Source: Cocleimonas sp. (GTDB taxonomy: Bacteria > Pseudomonadota > Gammaproteobacteria > Thiotrichales > Thiotrichaceae). Taken from it: a stretch of DNA of 64,000 bases. Where the stretch lies: assembly GCA_021647365.1 (NCBI GenBank), contig JAKIUW010000006.1, positions 1 through 64,000 of the forward strand. The letters are read 5' to 3'. Positions 33,293 to 42,069 of the stretch are shown piece after piece. The translations under genes were made by a program, and so were the position numbers. The notes under the pieces were generated by a model that was not told the origin of the DNA, did no database searches, and saw nothing but the letters and a program-made list of their open reading frames with translations. Numbering within the stretch: the stretch's first letter is position 1; every line of letters begins with the position of its first letter.

Positions 33293-34156
33293 TCAGTTAA
33301 CATTATAATCTTTAGCACGTTCTGCCAATACGGTTAGCTCTTTCATGGCATCTTCAATATCCATATTAGCCTGCTTATCCGCTCCGCCTGTATTCATTTC
33401 GGCGATTGCAGCCATAACTTTATCAATTTTAGTCATAGCTTGTTCATTTTTACTAAGCCTAACCTGTATTTTTTCTTTTTGTGTTTTTAATAACTCCATG
33501 CGTTCTTGCAGGGCATTAACTTCATCTTGTTCTGTTTTGTTTAAGCTATCTTTTTTATTTAGTTGTGTAAGTCTTTTTATAACACGTCGTTCATCAATAG
33601 CAGAAGTGCCTTTAATAATATCAGCAATACGCTTTAAATTGTCAAGACTTGCAAGGTAGACCTGTTCCGTCATACCCATATAGCGACCAAAAGTGAGTTC
33701 TGTTTCTTCTAACTTTTCATGTAAAAGGTCTTCAAAGGTAGTGAATTTTTGTTGTAAGCGATGCAATTGATCCAATGCGGAATCTGCTCTTGCGGCGTTG
33801 AGCCTATCTTCCAGTTCATATATAGATTGTTTTACTTGTTCTGAAAGCTCCGTTCGCATTTTCTCCAAGTAATCATTTACATTCTTCTTATGCCCAAAGG
33901 TAGCGTTATAACCCCAGCTTAATAACCCAATGGTTGCGCCTGCTATAGTCACGCCTAGCAGAGTAGTGGTTGCTCCCAGTAGTAAGGTCGCTAAACCTCC
34001 TACTATTCCTATAGCCAAAGGATAAAGTACAAAGGGCTTTTGTATCCCTTCTTTACGTACCTGTTTTTTAATATCAGATGAAGAAAAGTCAATCTTCCTA
34101 TATTTAATCGTTGGCTTTTTTCTTGTACTGATACGTTTGCTGTAACTTCCTTTCAT
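33293..34156 (-). CDS. XpaC-like membrane coiled-coil protein
   Basis: A 287-residue protein with a very basic N-terminus (residues 1-38), a pair of hydrophobic helices (about 44-80), then a long coiled coil to the end (KMRTELSEQVKQSIYELEDR and beyond). This layout is that of the XpaC-like partners often encoded next to TelA. It probably anchors TelA to the inner membrane. It lies 8 bp after the SBP/OmpA fusion gene. The XpaC assignment rests on layout and neighbourhood, not on a clear motif. Confidence 0.6.
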   Translation of the reverse strand: MKGSYSKRISTRKKPTIKYRKIDFSSSDIKKQVRKEGIQKPFVLYPLAIGIVGGLATLLLGATTTLLGVTIAGATIGLLSWGYNATFGHKKNVNDYLEKMRTELSEQVKQSIYELEDRLNAARADSALDQLHRLQQKFTTFEDLLHEKLEETELTFGRYMGMTEQVYLASLDNLKRIADIIKGTSAIDERRVIKRLTQLNKKDSLNKTEQDEVNALQERMELLKTQKEKIQVRLSKNEQAMTKIDKVMAAIAEMNTGGADKQANMDIEDAMKELTVLAERAKDYNVN

Positions 34157-34164
34157 TTATATAG

Positions 34165-35691
34165 TTACTCAGTTAACAAGGTGATTTCTACACGAGGTAG
34201 ACGATACTTATAAGTTCGGCTGGATTCTCCCGATTGCTTTTTTAACGGACGCGATGAACCGTAACCCACGGCATGAATCTGATTAATGTCCAATTGATAA
34301 TTGTTTACTAAGGATTGTGCTACAACTTGAGCACGCCCACTAGAAAGCTTAAGGTTTTCTTGAGGATCACCACTTAAACCCGTGTGACCACTCACCTGAA
34401 TTCTAAAATTTGGGTATCTCTGAATTTTCTTTGCCAGTTTATTAAGCTCTTGTGAACTACCATCATTCATCAATGCTGTTCCTTGCCTAAACTGAATCGG
34501 TTCTAGTTGTAAGGTCCCTACTTTCTTGAGGTGCGACCACTCTTTATCACCCAGCTTTTTAAAACCTCGTTTACTCCCTTTAGTAGCTGATGTGTAAGAT
34601 GCTGTTTGTCTTAACGCAGAAATAAAATTTCTATTGGTAATACTGTAAGGATCACTGCTAGGCAATGGGTTTGTAGTGAAATCACGGTTATTAATTAAAA
34701 TATCCATCGCAATGTTAATTGAATCAAGCAAATCTTCATCATTACCAAACCAGAGTGAGCGATTCTCCGTGAGGGTTGCCCATTCAACCCCGTTGAGCAT
34801 ATTATTAATTTGTTGCTTGTCTAGCTTGGTACTAGTCTTGATATCATTTCGTAACTCATCGGGTTGCTGCGTGTACTCTTGCAATGTCTTGAAATAGCTT
34901 TGCATTAAACTGTTAACTGCTTCCGGGTGTTTTCCTGAATATTGGCGTTCTACCAGTAGAATATCAACAATAAGTTTATCTGTATCTTCAGTACCTATCA
35001 GCTTAATAATTCCTGGTGAAGCTAGCGCACGAGACACATCAGGCTCCCATAACACCGCAACATCAACCTTGCCTGATTGAAGTTTTTTTAGTGCTTGAGA
35101 TGAACCGTCAGTTTCTACTTGCCAACCAGAATGCCTGCTCGTAAAAGGTAATCCAAAATGTTCACTCACACTTTTAAGCAAATGCTCACTGGGTGATGCT
35201 GGTGTAAAAGCTATCTTAGTTTTAGATGAATTCGTTTTACTCGAGTTTTCTTTCAGGGAATCTATATCCACAAAAACACTCTGCCTAGCGACAATAGCAT
35301 CACCGCCTTTAGATTCATCAATGACGGCCACAATTGTTCCTGGGTAATGGAACTTAGCGCCATTAATAAGATAAGAATCAATTGTAGCAACTGCAAATTG
35401 CAGATCACCATCCTTTAGCTTTTGAAAACGGCTTTCGTAGTCAGCTTGATCATCAACACATTGCAATAGGTAGCCAAGCTTACGAAGCTTATCTTCCATC
35501 TTAGGAGAACATAATGGGAAATAACCAATCCAGTTATCCACACCGATACGAATTGTACCTTTTGTATTAATAGCATCAGAGGTACTTTTTTGTTGTTTTT
35601 CAATCCATCCGGGTTGTAAAAACTTAATACTTAAAACAGCGATAACACCCAAAAGGATAATACCTAGAAATATCTTAGTATGTTTATTCAT
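34165..35691 (-). CDS. Substrate-binding domain fused to OmpA-type peptidoglycan-binding domain (1)
   Basis: A 508-residue protein. Residues 7-24 form a signal anchor. Residues about 45-330 form an NMT1/phosphonate-type periplasmic binding domain (GTIRIGVDNWIGYFPLC, LQFAVATIDSYLINGA, VDVAVLWEPDVSRAL). Residues about 385-505 form an OmpA-C domain (IQVSGHTGLSGDP, LKLSSGRAQVVAQSLV, VGYGSSRPL, LPRVEITL). The protein should span from inner membrane to peptidoglycan and may sense a ligand rather than deliver it. It is paired in the operon with a second fusion of the same architecture at 36634-38349. Confidence 0.82.
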   Translation of the reverse strand: MNKHTKIFLGIILLGVIAVLSIKFLQPGWIEKQQKSTSDAINTKGTIRIGVDNWIGYFPLCSPKMEDKLRKLGYLLQCVDDQADYESRFQKLKDGDLQFAVATIDSYLINGAKFHYPGTIVAVIDESKGGDAIVARQSVFVDIDSLKENSSKTNSSKTKIAFTPASPSEHLLKSVSEHFGLPFTSRHSGWQVETDGSSQALKKLQSGKVDVAVLWEPDVSRALASPGIIKLIGTEDTDKLIVDILLVERQYSGKHPEAVNSLMQSYFKTLQEYTQQPDELRNDIKTSTKLDKQQINNMLNGVEWATLTENRSLWFGNDEDLLDSINIAMDILINNRDFTTNPLPSSDPYSITNRNFISALRQTASYTSATKGSKRGFKKLGDKEWSHLKKVGTLQLEPIQFRQGTALMNDGSSQELNKLAKKIQRYPNFRIQVSGHTGLSGDPQENLKLSSGRAQVVAQSLVNNYQLDINQIHAVGYGSSRPLKKQSGESSRTYKYRLPRVEITLLTE

Positions 35692-35706
35692 TCTGGTTAT
35701 AAAGCC

Positions 35707-36582
35707 TTATTGACTAAAGTCTGAAACATTGAAATCAGGTGACTCTGCTAGCACGCTCTGTAAGCTTTCCTTTAATGACTTAGGATCAGTTGCAGTACGA
35801 TACTGGATATAACCAGGTTGATTTAACACATTGTTTTCCCCAATACAAAAACCAATCACACTTAAATTAAGTGGTGTATTTTGTAAAATAAGATCAACAG
35901 CTGCTTTGGGGTCCTCTCCGTGCCCCGCCATTCCATCGGTAATTAGTACAAGGTTATACTCACCGTAGCCCAGTTGTTTTCTCCCCTGTTCTTCAAGCTT
36001 TTTCTGTGCAGCTTTTGTTGCAGATGCCAATGGTGTCCCACCATCAGGAACTAACTTCTGTCTCAATTCTTGCATCGCTTTTTTCCAGTCAGTCTGCCTA
36101 TTTAATTTCACTAATTCCTTAAAGGAACCTTGATGAAACACGCTTAATCCATAGTTTGCATCCTTAGGTGCCCCTTGAAGAAACTGCTCTAGCGCATCAA
36201 TAGATGCCTTCATTTTGGTTTTACCATCAGCACAGGTTGTCTCCTTCATGCTGCCAGAGGCATCCAATACAATATAATAGTTCTTTGCTAATAAATCCTT
36301 CTGATTTGAGTAAGGTACGATGTTATTTTTTGTATTTTGAATATCAGGCCAAGTATTGGTAGAACCTCTAAGTGCATAGCTACCCTGATTTAATGATGCA
36401 TCTACTGCCACTTCTTCGGCTGGTGATGTTTGTGTTGTCGAAGAGGTGTCATTAAAAATATTATATGCAATAACTGCAAATGCTATAAAAAAGATAATTT
36501 TACCGAAGCTCATACCAGAACGTTTTTTAGGCGTCCTTATTTGTGTTTTTGTTTTCCTACCGGAACGTTTTTTACGTGCCAT
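35707..36582 (-). CDS. Membrane-anchored VWA-domain protein with intact MIDAS
   Basis: A 291-residue protein with a basic N-terminus (KKRSGRKTK repeats) and one transmembrane helix (about 26-42). A von Willebrand A domain follows from about residue 100. All metal-site elements are visible: DASGS (about 107-111), the Thr in DGGTPLAS (about 182) and the Asp in LITDGMAG (about 213). The domain should lie in the periplasm and bind partners through a divalent metal. It lies 51 bp downstream of the larger SBP/OmpA fusion and 15 bp upstream of the smaller one. Confidence 0.85.
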   Translation of the reverse strand: MARKKRSGRKTKTQIRTPKKRSGMSFGKIIFFIAFAVIAYNIFNDTSSTTQTSPAEEVAVDASLNQGSYALRGSTNTWPDIQNTKNNIVPYSNQKDLLAKNYYIVLDASGSMKETTCADGKTKMKASIDALEQFLQGAPKDANYGLSVFHQGSFKELVKLNRQTDWKKAMQELRQKLVPDGGTPLASATKAAQKKLEEQGRKQLGYGEYNLVLITDGMAGHGEDPKAAVDLILQNTPLNLSVIGFCIGENNVLNQPGYIQYRTATDPKSLKESLQSVLAESPDFNVSDFSQ

Positions 36583-36633
36583 CGTTATCTACCTGAATAT
36601 TAGTTTAGTTAGAAAAGAATTCCTGAACAATGC

Positions 36634-38349
36634 CTAAAGCGGATTAAAGGCCGACTCTTCAGCTTCAACTTGTATTACACGAAACTCAACACGCATATTA
36701 TCGCGCCACGCTTTTTCTGTTTTTGGAGGACAAGGGCTATCACCACAAACACCGCTTTTAGGGCTTGAAATACCTTGTCCAACAACAGCAAATTGGCTCG
36801 GATCTAGTGTGATATTTTTCTGACCAGAAAAACTAATAATACTGTCTCGCACGGCCACTGCGCGCGATAGGCTCAAGTTACGCGCAGATTGCTTAATACG
36901 TCCAAGTACCATATTTGACTCACCTGCTTTTTTCTTGCGTAAATAACCCAGCGGATCGCTATGCCCTTCAACGGTAATCAAAGCACCACCATAAGTTGAT
37001 GCATATTTCATTACCTGAGAAAACGCATCTTCATAAAGGTCCGTAGAAAAACTATTCTGGTTTGGCTTAAAAAAGATTTCAAACTTAAACAATTCACCAC
37101 TACCCAAAGTGCCTTGTTGTTGACGACGCGCAATAATGGTTGCAACCTCTTCTTGTTTAAATGCTGGCGCAGTCGTGCCTCCTGTATTACTTAGACCTGC
37201 TCGAAGTTTTTCATAATCCCAGTTTGCTTGTTGCAAGGATGTCTTCTTGCTTAATAAGCCTAACTGCATAAAGCTAGGTTGTATCTCTTTCGTAAGAATT
37301 GAAAATGAACGCGGATAATTAGGTGTTGAGAAGTACTTTACATTTCCATCCCAACCAACAAATTGACAATCTGCGTATAGACCTTGAACATCAGCAGTGG
37401 CTTGTACACTATCGAGCAATATTTTTGCAGAAGATGACAATATTTGCTTGTACTCACTACCAGACTTCTTCTTAAATAACGATTTAAGCTTTTCTTCTGA
37501 CTTTAATAAACCAGCTACAAAATTCTCCACATCGTTTTTATTGCTTTGAAAATAATCGCTTCGTACCGCATAAACATCGGCAATAATACGATTAGCAGTT
37601 CGTGTAGATAGTAGAATCTTTGCACCTTTCACAGAATCTTCAGCACCCGTTCCCACCGTGCCGCCAGAAGTAAGAACCATTGCATCTGGCGTGATGACAA
37701 ATACTGCATCCACGTCACCTGCCTGCAAAGAAGCCATTGGAGAATTATCAGTGCCTGTTAAATCAGGTAGCCAGCGAATATTGACATCTTTTATGCTTAA
37801 CCCTGCGTCTGCGAGCATTTTTGTCATGTAATCTACATGCGGCCCATAAGCCTGCAAGGCAATTGTTTTGCCTTTTAAATCTTTGATGCGATGAATATTT
37901 GATTTAACCACCAAAGCATCACCACCCGTAGACCATGTCATTTGATAAACAACAATCGGCTTGGTACGAGAATCTTTCGAAATCGCCTCAGATGCCATAT
38001 TAATCATACCCATCGTGCCACGTAAGTAAGGTGACTTACCTGATAAATAGTCTTTTACTTGATCTGAAAAGGTATCTTTGCGTACTAACTTTAGCTTTAA
38101 GCCAGCTTGAGAAAACAGGCTGCCTGGCTGGGTTTTTGTGTCATTACCATTTGCAAGGATAGTCGCAATATCTCCACCCCAAGTAATAATGGGAACCTGA
38201 ATCTCGCCGCCATTACTAACGCTCTTAATTTTAGTCGATGAAACTATTTTCGTTAAAGGAGGAGATTTTACGTAAGATGGGGCTGCTAACAAACTACTCG
38301 TCAATAAAAAACTGAGTAACAAAACAAAAAACACTCTAAATTGTTTCAT
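36634..38349 (-). CDS. Substrate-binding domain fused to OmpA-type peptidoglycan-binding domain (2)
   Basis: A 571-residue protein with a cleavable signal peptide (about 1-23, LLAAPS). Residues about 50-390 form an NMT1-like binding domain (QVPIITWGGDIATILANGND, GDALVVKSNIHRIKDLKG, ALQAYGPHVDYM). Residues about 430-565 form an OmpA-C domain (ITVEGHSDPLG, NLSLSRAVAVRDSI, VGQGISSPKSG, DNMRVEFRV). Two cysteines in GVCGDSPCPPK could form a disulfide. It is the first gene of the eight-gene operon and is divergent from the AAA+ gene at 38460. Confidence 0.82.
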   Translation of the reverse strand: MKQFRVFFVLLLSFLLTSSLLAAPSYVKSPPLTKIVSSTKIKSVSNGGEIQVPIITWGGDIATILANGNDTKTQPGSLFSQAGLKLKLVRKDTFSDQVKDYLSGKSPYLRGTMGMINMASEAISKDSRTKPIVVYQMTWSTGGDALVVKSNIHRIKDLKGKTIALQAYGPHVDYMTKMLADAGLSIKDVNIRWLPDLTGTDNSPMASLQAGDVDAVFVITPDAMVLTSGGTVGTGAEDSVKGAKILLSTRTANRIIADVYAVRSDYFQSNKNDVENFVAGLLKSEEKLKSLFKKKSGSEYKQILSSSAKILLDSVQATADVQGLYADCQFVGWDGNVKYFSTPNYPRSFSILTKEIQPSFMQLGLLSKKTSLQQANWDYEKLRAGLSNTGGTTAPAFKQEEVATIIARRQQQGTLGSGELFKFEIFFKPNQNSFSTDLYEDAFSQVMKYASTYGGALITVEGHSDPLGYLRKKKAGESNMVLGRIKQSARNLSLSRAVAVRDSIISFSGQKNITLDPSQFAVVGQGISSPKSGVCGDSPCPPKTEKAWRDNMRVEFRVIQVEAEESAFNPL

Positions 38350-38459
38350 AAATTATCCATGATTGTATTTGTGAAAGATTATATAGGACTTTAAGGCTTT
38401 GTATAAGTCTTCATTGAATCGTACAATAGCAATAACTAACACAGGCTGAATAAAAACTT

Positions 38460-39932
38460 ATGAACGATTTACAAGACCTTGAATTATTAATCCATTCTGA
38501 AACTCCTATTATTTATATTCAAAGCAATGAAGAAAAAAGAATTAGTGAACTGGTTTTTCGATTAGGTAAGCGTTTTGGAAAAGAAGCCTTTCATTGGTCT
38601 GTGATTGGTGGCTTAAGAAAATTTGAAGCAAAAAGTGCTATTGCAAATACTGAGAACACGCCAGATTCTGCCTTACAATATGTGGCACAAAGCAAATCCC
38701 CCTCTATTACTGTTTTATTTGATATTCATCCCTACTTGGATGAGCCCGTTTTGGTTCGTCAATTACGTGAACTTGCTAAGGAACATCAAAACAATAAACA
38801 TACTTTGATTCTTGTTTCTCCTCATGTGGAAATTCCTGATGAATTAAAAATGCTATCTGCTTTTTTTGAGCTTTCTCTACCTAATGATGAAGAAATTCGC
38901 GCCATTATAGTCAAAGAAAGCGAGCGTTGGGGCAAGAAGAATAATCGTCGCGTACAAGCAAAACAGGAAATTATTGATGCAATTGTACGTAACTTAAAGG
39001 GACTAGGTTTCTCTGATACCAAGGGAATCATCCGCAAACTTATCAATGATGATGGCATCTTAGGTGACGACGACATTAAAGATGCGATCAAAGCAAAATA
39101 TGAAACGCTGGATAGCGATGGTGTTTTATCTTTTGAAACAAAAACTGTCACTTTTGATCAAGTTGCTGGCTTAAGCAACCTTAAAGAATGGTTAAATTAT
39201 CGTAAGAAAGTATTCTTATCAGAAAAAGCACCCGTAGGACTTGATACACCTAAAGGACTCTTGTTGTTAGGCGTTCAAGGCGGCGGGAAAAGTTTGGCCG
39301 CCAAGTCAGTAGCAGGTGGCTGGAATATACCGTTACTGCGTTTAGATTTTGCCGCACTTTATAATAAATATTACGGCGAAACCGAACGCAACTTACGTGA
39401 CGCTTTGAAAACAGCAGAAGTGATGCAACCTTGTGTATTATGGATAGATGAAATTGAAAAGGGCTTATCTACAGAAAGCGAAGGCGGCCCTTCCCAGCGC
39501 GTCTTAGGCACATTGCTAACGTGGATGGCGGAACGCGACAGCAAGGTTTTTCTAGTTGCCACTGCGAATGATATTGAATCATTACCCCCTGAATTACTAA
39601 GAAAGGGACGCTTTGATGAAATCTTCTTTGTTGACCTTCCTGATCATGAAGTGCGTAGCGTTATCTTTAAAATTCACCTTAATAAACGTGAGAAACCTGC
39701 TGAAAACTATGACTTAGATAAGTTAGCAGATGCCTCTGAGGGGTTTGCAGGTGCAGAAATTGAACAGGCGGTTGTAGCATCTATCTACACCTCATTTGCC
39801 AAAGATGAAGATTTAACAACTGAGCATATCTTGCATGAAATCAAGAATACAAAACCCTTGTCAGTATTGATGGCTGAGAAAATACAATACCTAAGAGACT
39901 GGGCGAAAGATCGTACTGTTCCTGCAGATTAA
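38460..39932 (+). CDS. Ycf46-like AAA+ ATPase
   Basis: A 490-residue cytoplasmic ATPase. Residues 1-210 form the degenerate N-terminal domain typical of Ycf46 (IIYIQSNEEKRISELVFRLG). The AAA+ module follows: Walker A GVQGGGKS (about 271-278), Walker B CVLWIDEIEKGL, sensor VATANDIESLP and arginine finger RKGRFDEIFF. FtsH-like residues are present but there is no protease domain. It is divergent by 110 bp from the SBP/OmpA-VWA-TelA-ABC operon, so it may be its cytoplasmic motor or remodeller. Ycf46 is otherwise known from cyanobacteria and plastids, with a poorly defined role. Confidence 0.85.
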   Translation: MNDLQDLELLIHSETPIIYIQSNEEKRISELVFRLGKRFGKEAFHWSVIGGLRKFEAKSAIANTENTPDSALQYVAQSKSPSITVLFDIHPYLDEPVLVRQLRELAKEHQNNKHTLILVSPHVEIPDELKMLSAFFELSLPNDEEIRAIIVKESERWGKKNNRRVQAKQEIIDAIVRNLKGLGFSDTKGIIRKLINDDGILGDDDIKDAIKAKYETLDSDGVLSFETKTVTFDQVAGLSNLKEWLNYRKKVFLSEKAPVGLDTPKGLLLLGVQGGGKSLAAKSVAGGWNIPLLRLDFAALYNKYYGETERNLRDALKTAEVMQPCVLWIDEIEKGLSTESEGGPSQRVLGTLLTWMAERDSKVFLVATANDIESLPPELLRKGRFDEIFFVDLPDHEVRSVIFKIHLNKREKPAENYDLDKLADASEGFAGAEIEQAVVASIYTSFAKDEDLTTEHILHEIKNTKPLSVLMAEKIQYLRDWAKDRTVPAD

Positions 39933-40245
39933 CCAATCGATCACAAACACAAAGATGTCCTCGAAAGAGAAACAAAGAATAAAAGATTATTTTGCCACGG
40001 AAACACACGGAGGGACGCGGAAAAAAGACAAGAAAAATAAGGAAACAAATCATCATGTAAAAGTGGGGGGGTGTGAATCACGTTATTCCCAATGCCAGTA
40101 AGTTAAGCCCTCTCTCCCTAGCCCTTCCCCTGATAGGTGGAGGGGATTTTTTCTTAACTTACTGACATTGACGTTTATACCACCGTTATTTTATCTTTTG
40201 TTTTTCTTCCGTGTCTTTCGTGGCAAAAAATTCTTTAATCTTTTT
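39933..40245. repeat. Convergent intergenic region made of nested inverted repeats
   Basis: 313 bp without a gene. An outer inverted pair (about 39990-40020 with GCCACGGAAACACACGG and about 40206-40232 with CCGTGTCTTTCGTGGC) encloses a G-tract arm (40051-40075) and an inner pair CAATGCCAGTAAGTTAAG (40089-40106) / CTTAACTTACTGACATTG (40153-40170). It looks like successive insertions of small palindromic elements. Confidence 0.6.
40051..40075. repeat. G-tract repeat, single arm (copy 4)
   Basis: CATCATGTAAAAGTGGGGG then GGTGTG, a right-type arm without its partner, inside the nested inverted repeats between convergent genes. Confidence 0.8.
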
Positions 40246-40914
40246 CTACAACTCACTCCAGCGCCGAACAAGATTCGAATAGACATTGCTCACATGACCC
40301 GTCTCTTCCGCATCGGCGCGCTCATCAATCAATTTTTCGCGTGCTTGGCCTAGCTCGTAGATCAATTCACGTTTTTGCGGGTCTTTCACCATGCTTTGCG
40401 CCCAAATCACTGCGACCAATCTTTCGCCTTTGGTGACTTCATCCACTTGGTGCCAGCTGGTTGATGGATAAACAATAGCATCACCTGCATTGAGCTTTAT
40501 ACGTTGTTCTCCGTACGAGGTTTTAATCGCAAGCTCTCCTCCTTCGTAGCCATCATTTAAAAAAATTGAGGTTGAGATGTCGCTACGATAACGGCTATGC
40601 ATCGGCCCCATGATCGGATCATCCACATGAAAACCATAGGTCATGCCTTTGGTGTAACGCGCATAAAAAGGGGTTGCAACTTTTAATGGAAAAGCAAAGG
40701 CTTGGTATTCGACGTTTTGTAACAAAGAAGGCATAACCATTTGATTTAGTTGTTCATGCAAAGGACTTTTCTGTGATAGCTCTTGGTTATTTTTAACTTG
40801 TTCAGCCTCTTTTCCTGCCGATAATTTACCATCAACAAAGTCACCACTTTCTAGTAATTTTCCAATCACTTTCAGTTGATTCTCATTCAAGACATTTCTA
40901 ATCGCCAGTAACAT
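40246..40914 (-). CDS. PKHD-type Fe(II)/2-oxoglutarate hydroxylase (PiuC/YbiX family)
   Basis: A 222-residue dioxygenase. HVD in YGFHVDDPIMG and the distal His in SWHQVDEV form the iron triad, and the Arg of GERLVAVIW would bind 2-oxoglutarate. Length and motifs match the PiuC/YbiX family, often linked to iron uptake. No iron-transport gene is nearby. It stands alone, convergent with the AAA+ gene and divergent from the gene at 40998. Confidence 0.88.
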   Translation of the reverse strand: MLLAIRNVLNENQLKVIGKLLESGDFVDGKLSAGKEAEQVKNNQELSQKSPLHEQLNQMVMPSLLQNVEYQAFAFPLKVATPFYARYTKGMTYGFHVDDPIMGPMHSRYRSDISTSIFLNDGYEGGELAIKTSYGEQRIKLNAGDAIVYPSTSWHQVDEVTKGERLVAVIWAQSMVKDPQKRELIYELGQAREKLIDERADAEETGHVSNVYSNLVRRWSEL

Positions 40915-40997
40915 TTTTAATTCTTCCTAATCTATATGGTTTTTATTCTCTCCGTTTTCTAGTAATCTTTCATCCCTGCGAGAAAGAGGACAGCTCC

Positions 40998-41321
40998 ATG
41001 ATACTGAAAATATTTGTAGATGAACATGAGCAAGAAATTAATGTACCTGATGATATGATTACAGATGCCAAAGATTACTTCGACATGCTCGATAAAGATA
41101 TGGACCAAGGCTATCAAATGAGTCGTGATTGGGTTGAAAAACCTGATCTACTACAACGCTGTCAAATAGTATCAGAGCGCATCCTCACCGCATTAGAAAA
41201 TGACAATAAAGAAACTGGCACATTGATGGCGGCCTATATATTATCCCGCGTCCCCAGCGCCTATGCCATGCACCTCAACCTTGAAGGTGATATGACAATG
41301 TATGATTTAGAGACGCGTTAA
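40998..41321 (+). CDS. Hypothetical protein, MDQG family (paralogue 1)
   Basis: A 107-residue acidic soluble protein with an AGAGGA ribosome site. It shares a pattern with the protein at 46743-47177: LDKDMDQGYQMSRDWVEKPD followed by LLQRCQIVSERILTAL and a YILSRVP segment. No known domain is recognised. The two paralogues lie 5.7 kb apart and both are followed within 30 bp by an extended copy of the G-tract repeat. Its role is unknown. Confidence 0.65.
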   Translation: MILKIFVDEHEQEINVPDDMITDAKDYFDMLDKDMDQGYQMSRDWVEKPDLLQRCQIVSERILTALENDNKETGTLMAAYILSRVPSAYAMHLNLEGDMTMYDLETR

Positions 41322-41348
41322 CACTCGTTATAAGTTATAAAGAATATA

Positions 41349-41563
41349 CAAAGCAGTTCTGCTGAGCACTGTCGAAGCACACCCCCCCACTTTTAAGTGA
41401 TAGCCCATTCGCTTTTTGAATGGCTACTAGAGCTTATGCATAGCTCAATGGGAGCTCGTTAGTTTTTTTAACGACTGCTAGAATTTATGCAAAGCTCCAT
41501 GATCAATCCAAAATATTTCGCATCATGTAAAACTAGGGGGGTGTGCATCACCAGAACTGCTTG
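41349..41563. repeat. Extended G-tract element with terminal inverted repeats (copy 5)
   Basis: About 215 bp. The ends are inverted copies of AAGCAGTTCTG (left 41351-41361, right near 41551-41562). Next come the G-tract arms (41376-41400 and 41521-41546). The interior holds two related 50-bp units, each a small hairpin followed by a CTACTAGAGCTTATGCA-like or CTGCTAGAATTTATGCA-like segment. This is the fullest version of the family and looks like a MITE. Confidence 0.75.
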
Positions 41564-41959
41564 TTAAATATCTTTCTGAATTGATTTGATGAGCTCTTTA
41601 ATCTCACCCGTAGCAAATTTCATATCTTTCTCTAATTGCTCTACATGTTTCAGCATTGCTTTTAGCTTATCGCTATTTGAATGATGCCCATCAACAATCT
41701 TATCTAACTCGCTCACTGCTTTAAGTAAAAAGGGAGATATTTCAAAAACTTCCGAGCCAATGTTTGAATTACTACTTGCAACCATTTTCGCTGAACGGCC
41801 AAATTTAAATGTTTTCCGTTCAGGCAATACCGAACCTTTCTTTCGTTTATAAAAAATTCTCAGAATATCGCGTGATTTACCATCAGGTCGTAAGACGTAA
41901 TGTGTAATTTCATTGCAACGGCTGATGCCCATTTCTGATAATGTGGGGAACTCACTCAT
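41564..41959 (-). CDS. DUF3461-family protein
   Basis: A 131-residue soluble protein. The opening MSEFPTLSEMGIS and the LRIFYKRKKGSVLPERKTFKFGR segment are those of the gammaproteobacterial DUF3461 family, whose function is unknown. The C-terminal half is a coiled-coil helix. A good GAGAGA ribosome site is present. Its stop codon abuts the end of the extended G-tract element. Confidence 0.8.
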   Translation of the reverse strand: MSEFPTLSEMGISRCNEITHYVLRPDGKSRDILRIFYKRKKGSVLPERKTFKFGRSAKMVASSNSNIGSEVFEISPFLLKAVSELDKIVDGHHSNSDKLKAMLKHVEQLEKDMKFATGEIKELIKSIQKDI

Positions 41960-42069
41960 ATTAATTTCTCTCTTATATTGATACAGCTAACACACTCAGC
42001 TTTATAGACTAGATTATTACTATTTGCTTGCTTTAAAGATACAATTACTCAATAAGTTTAGGCAATACC

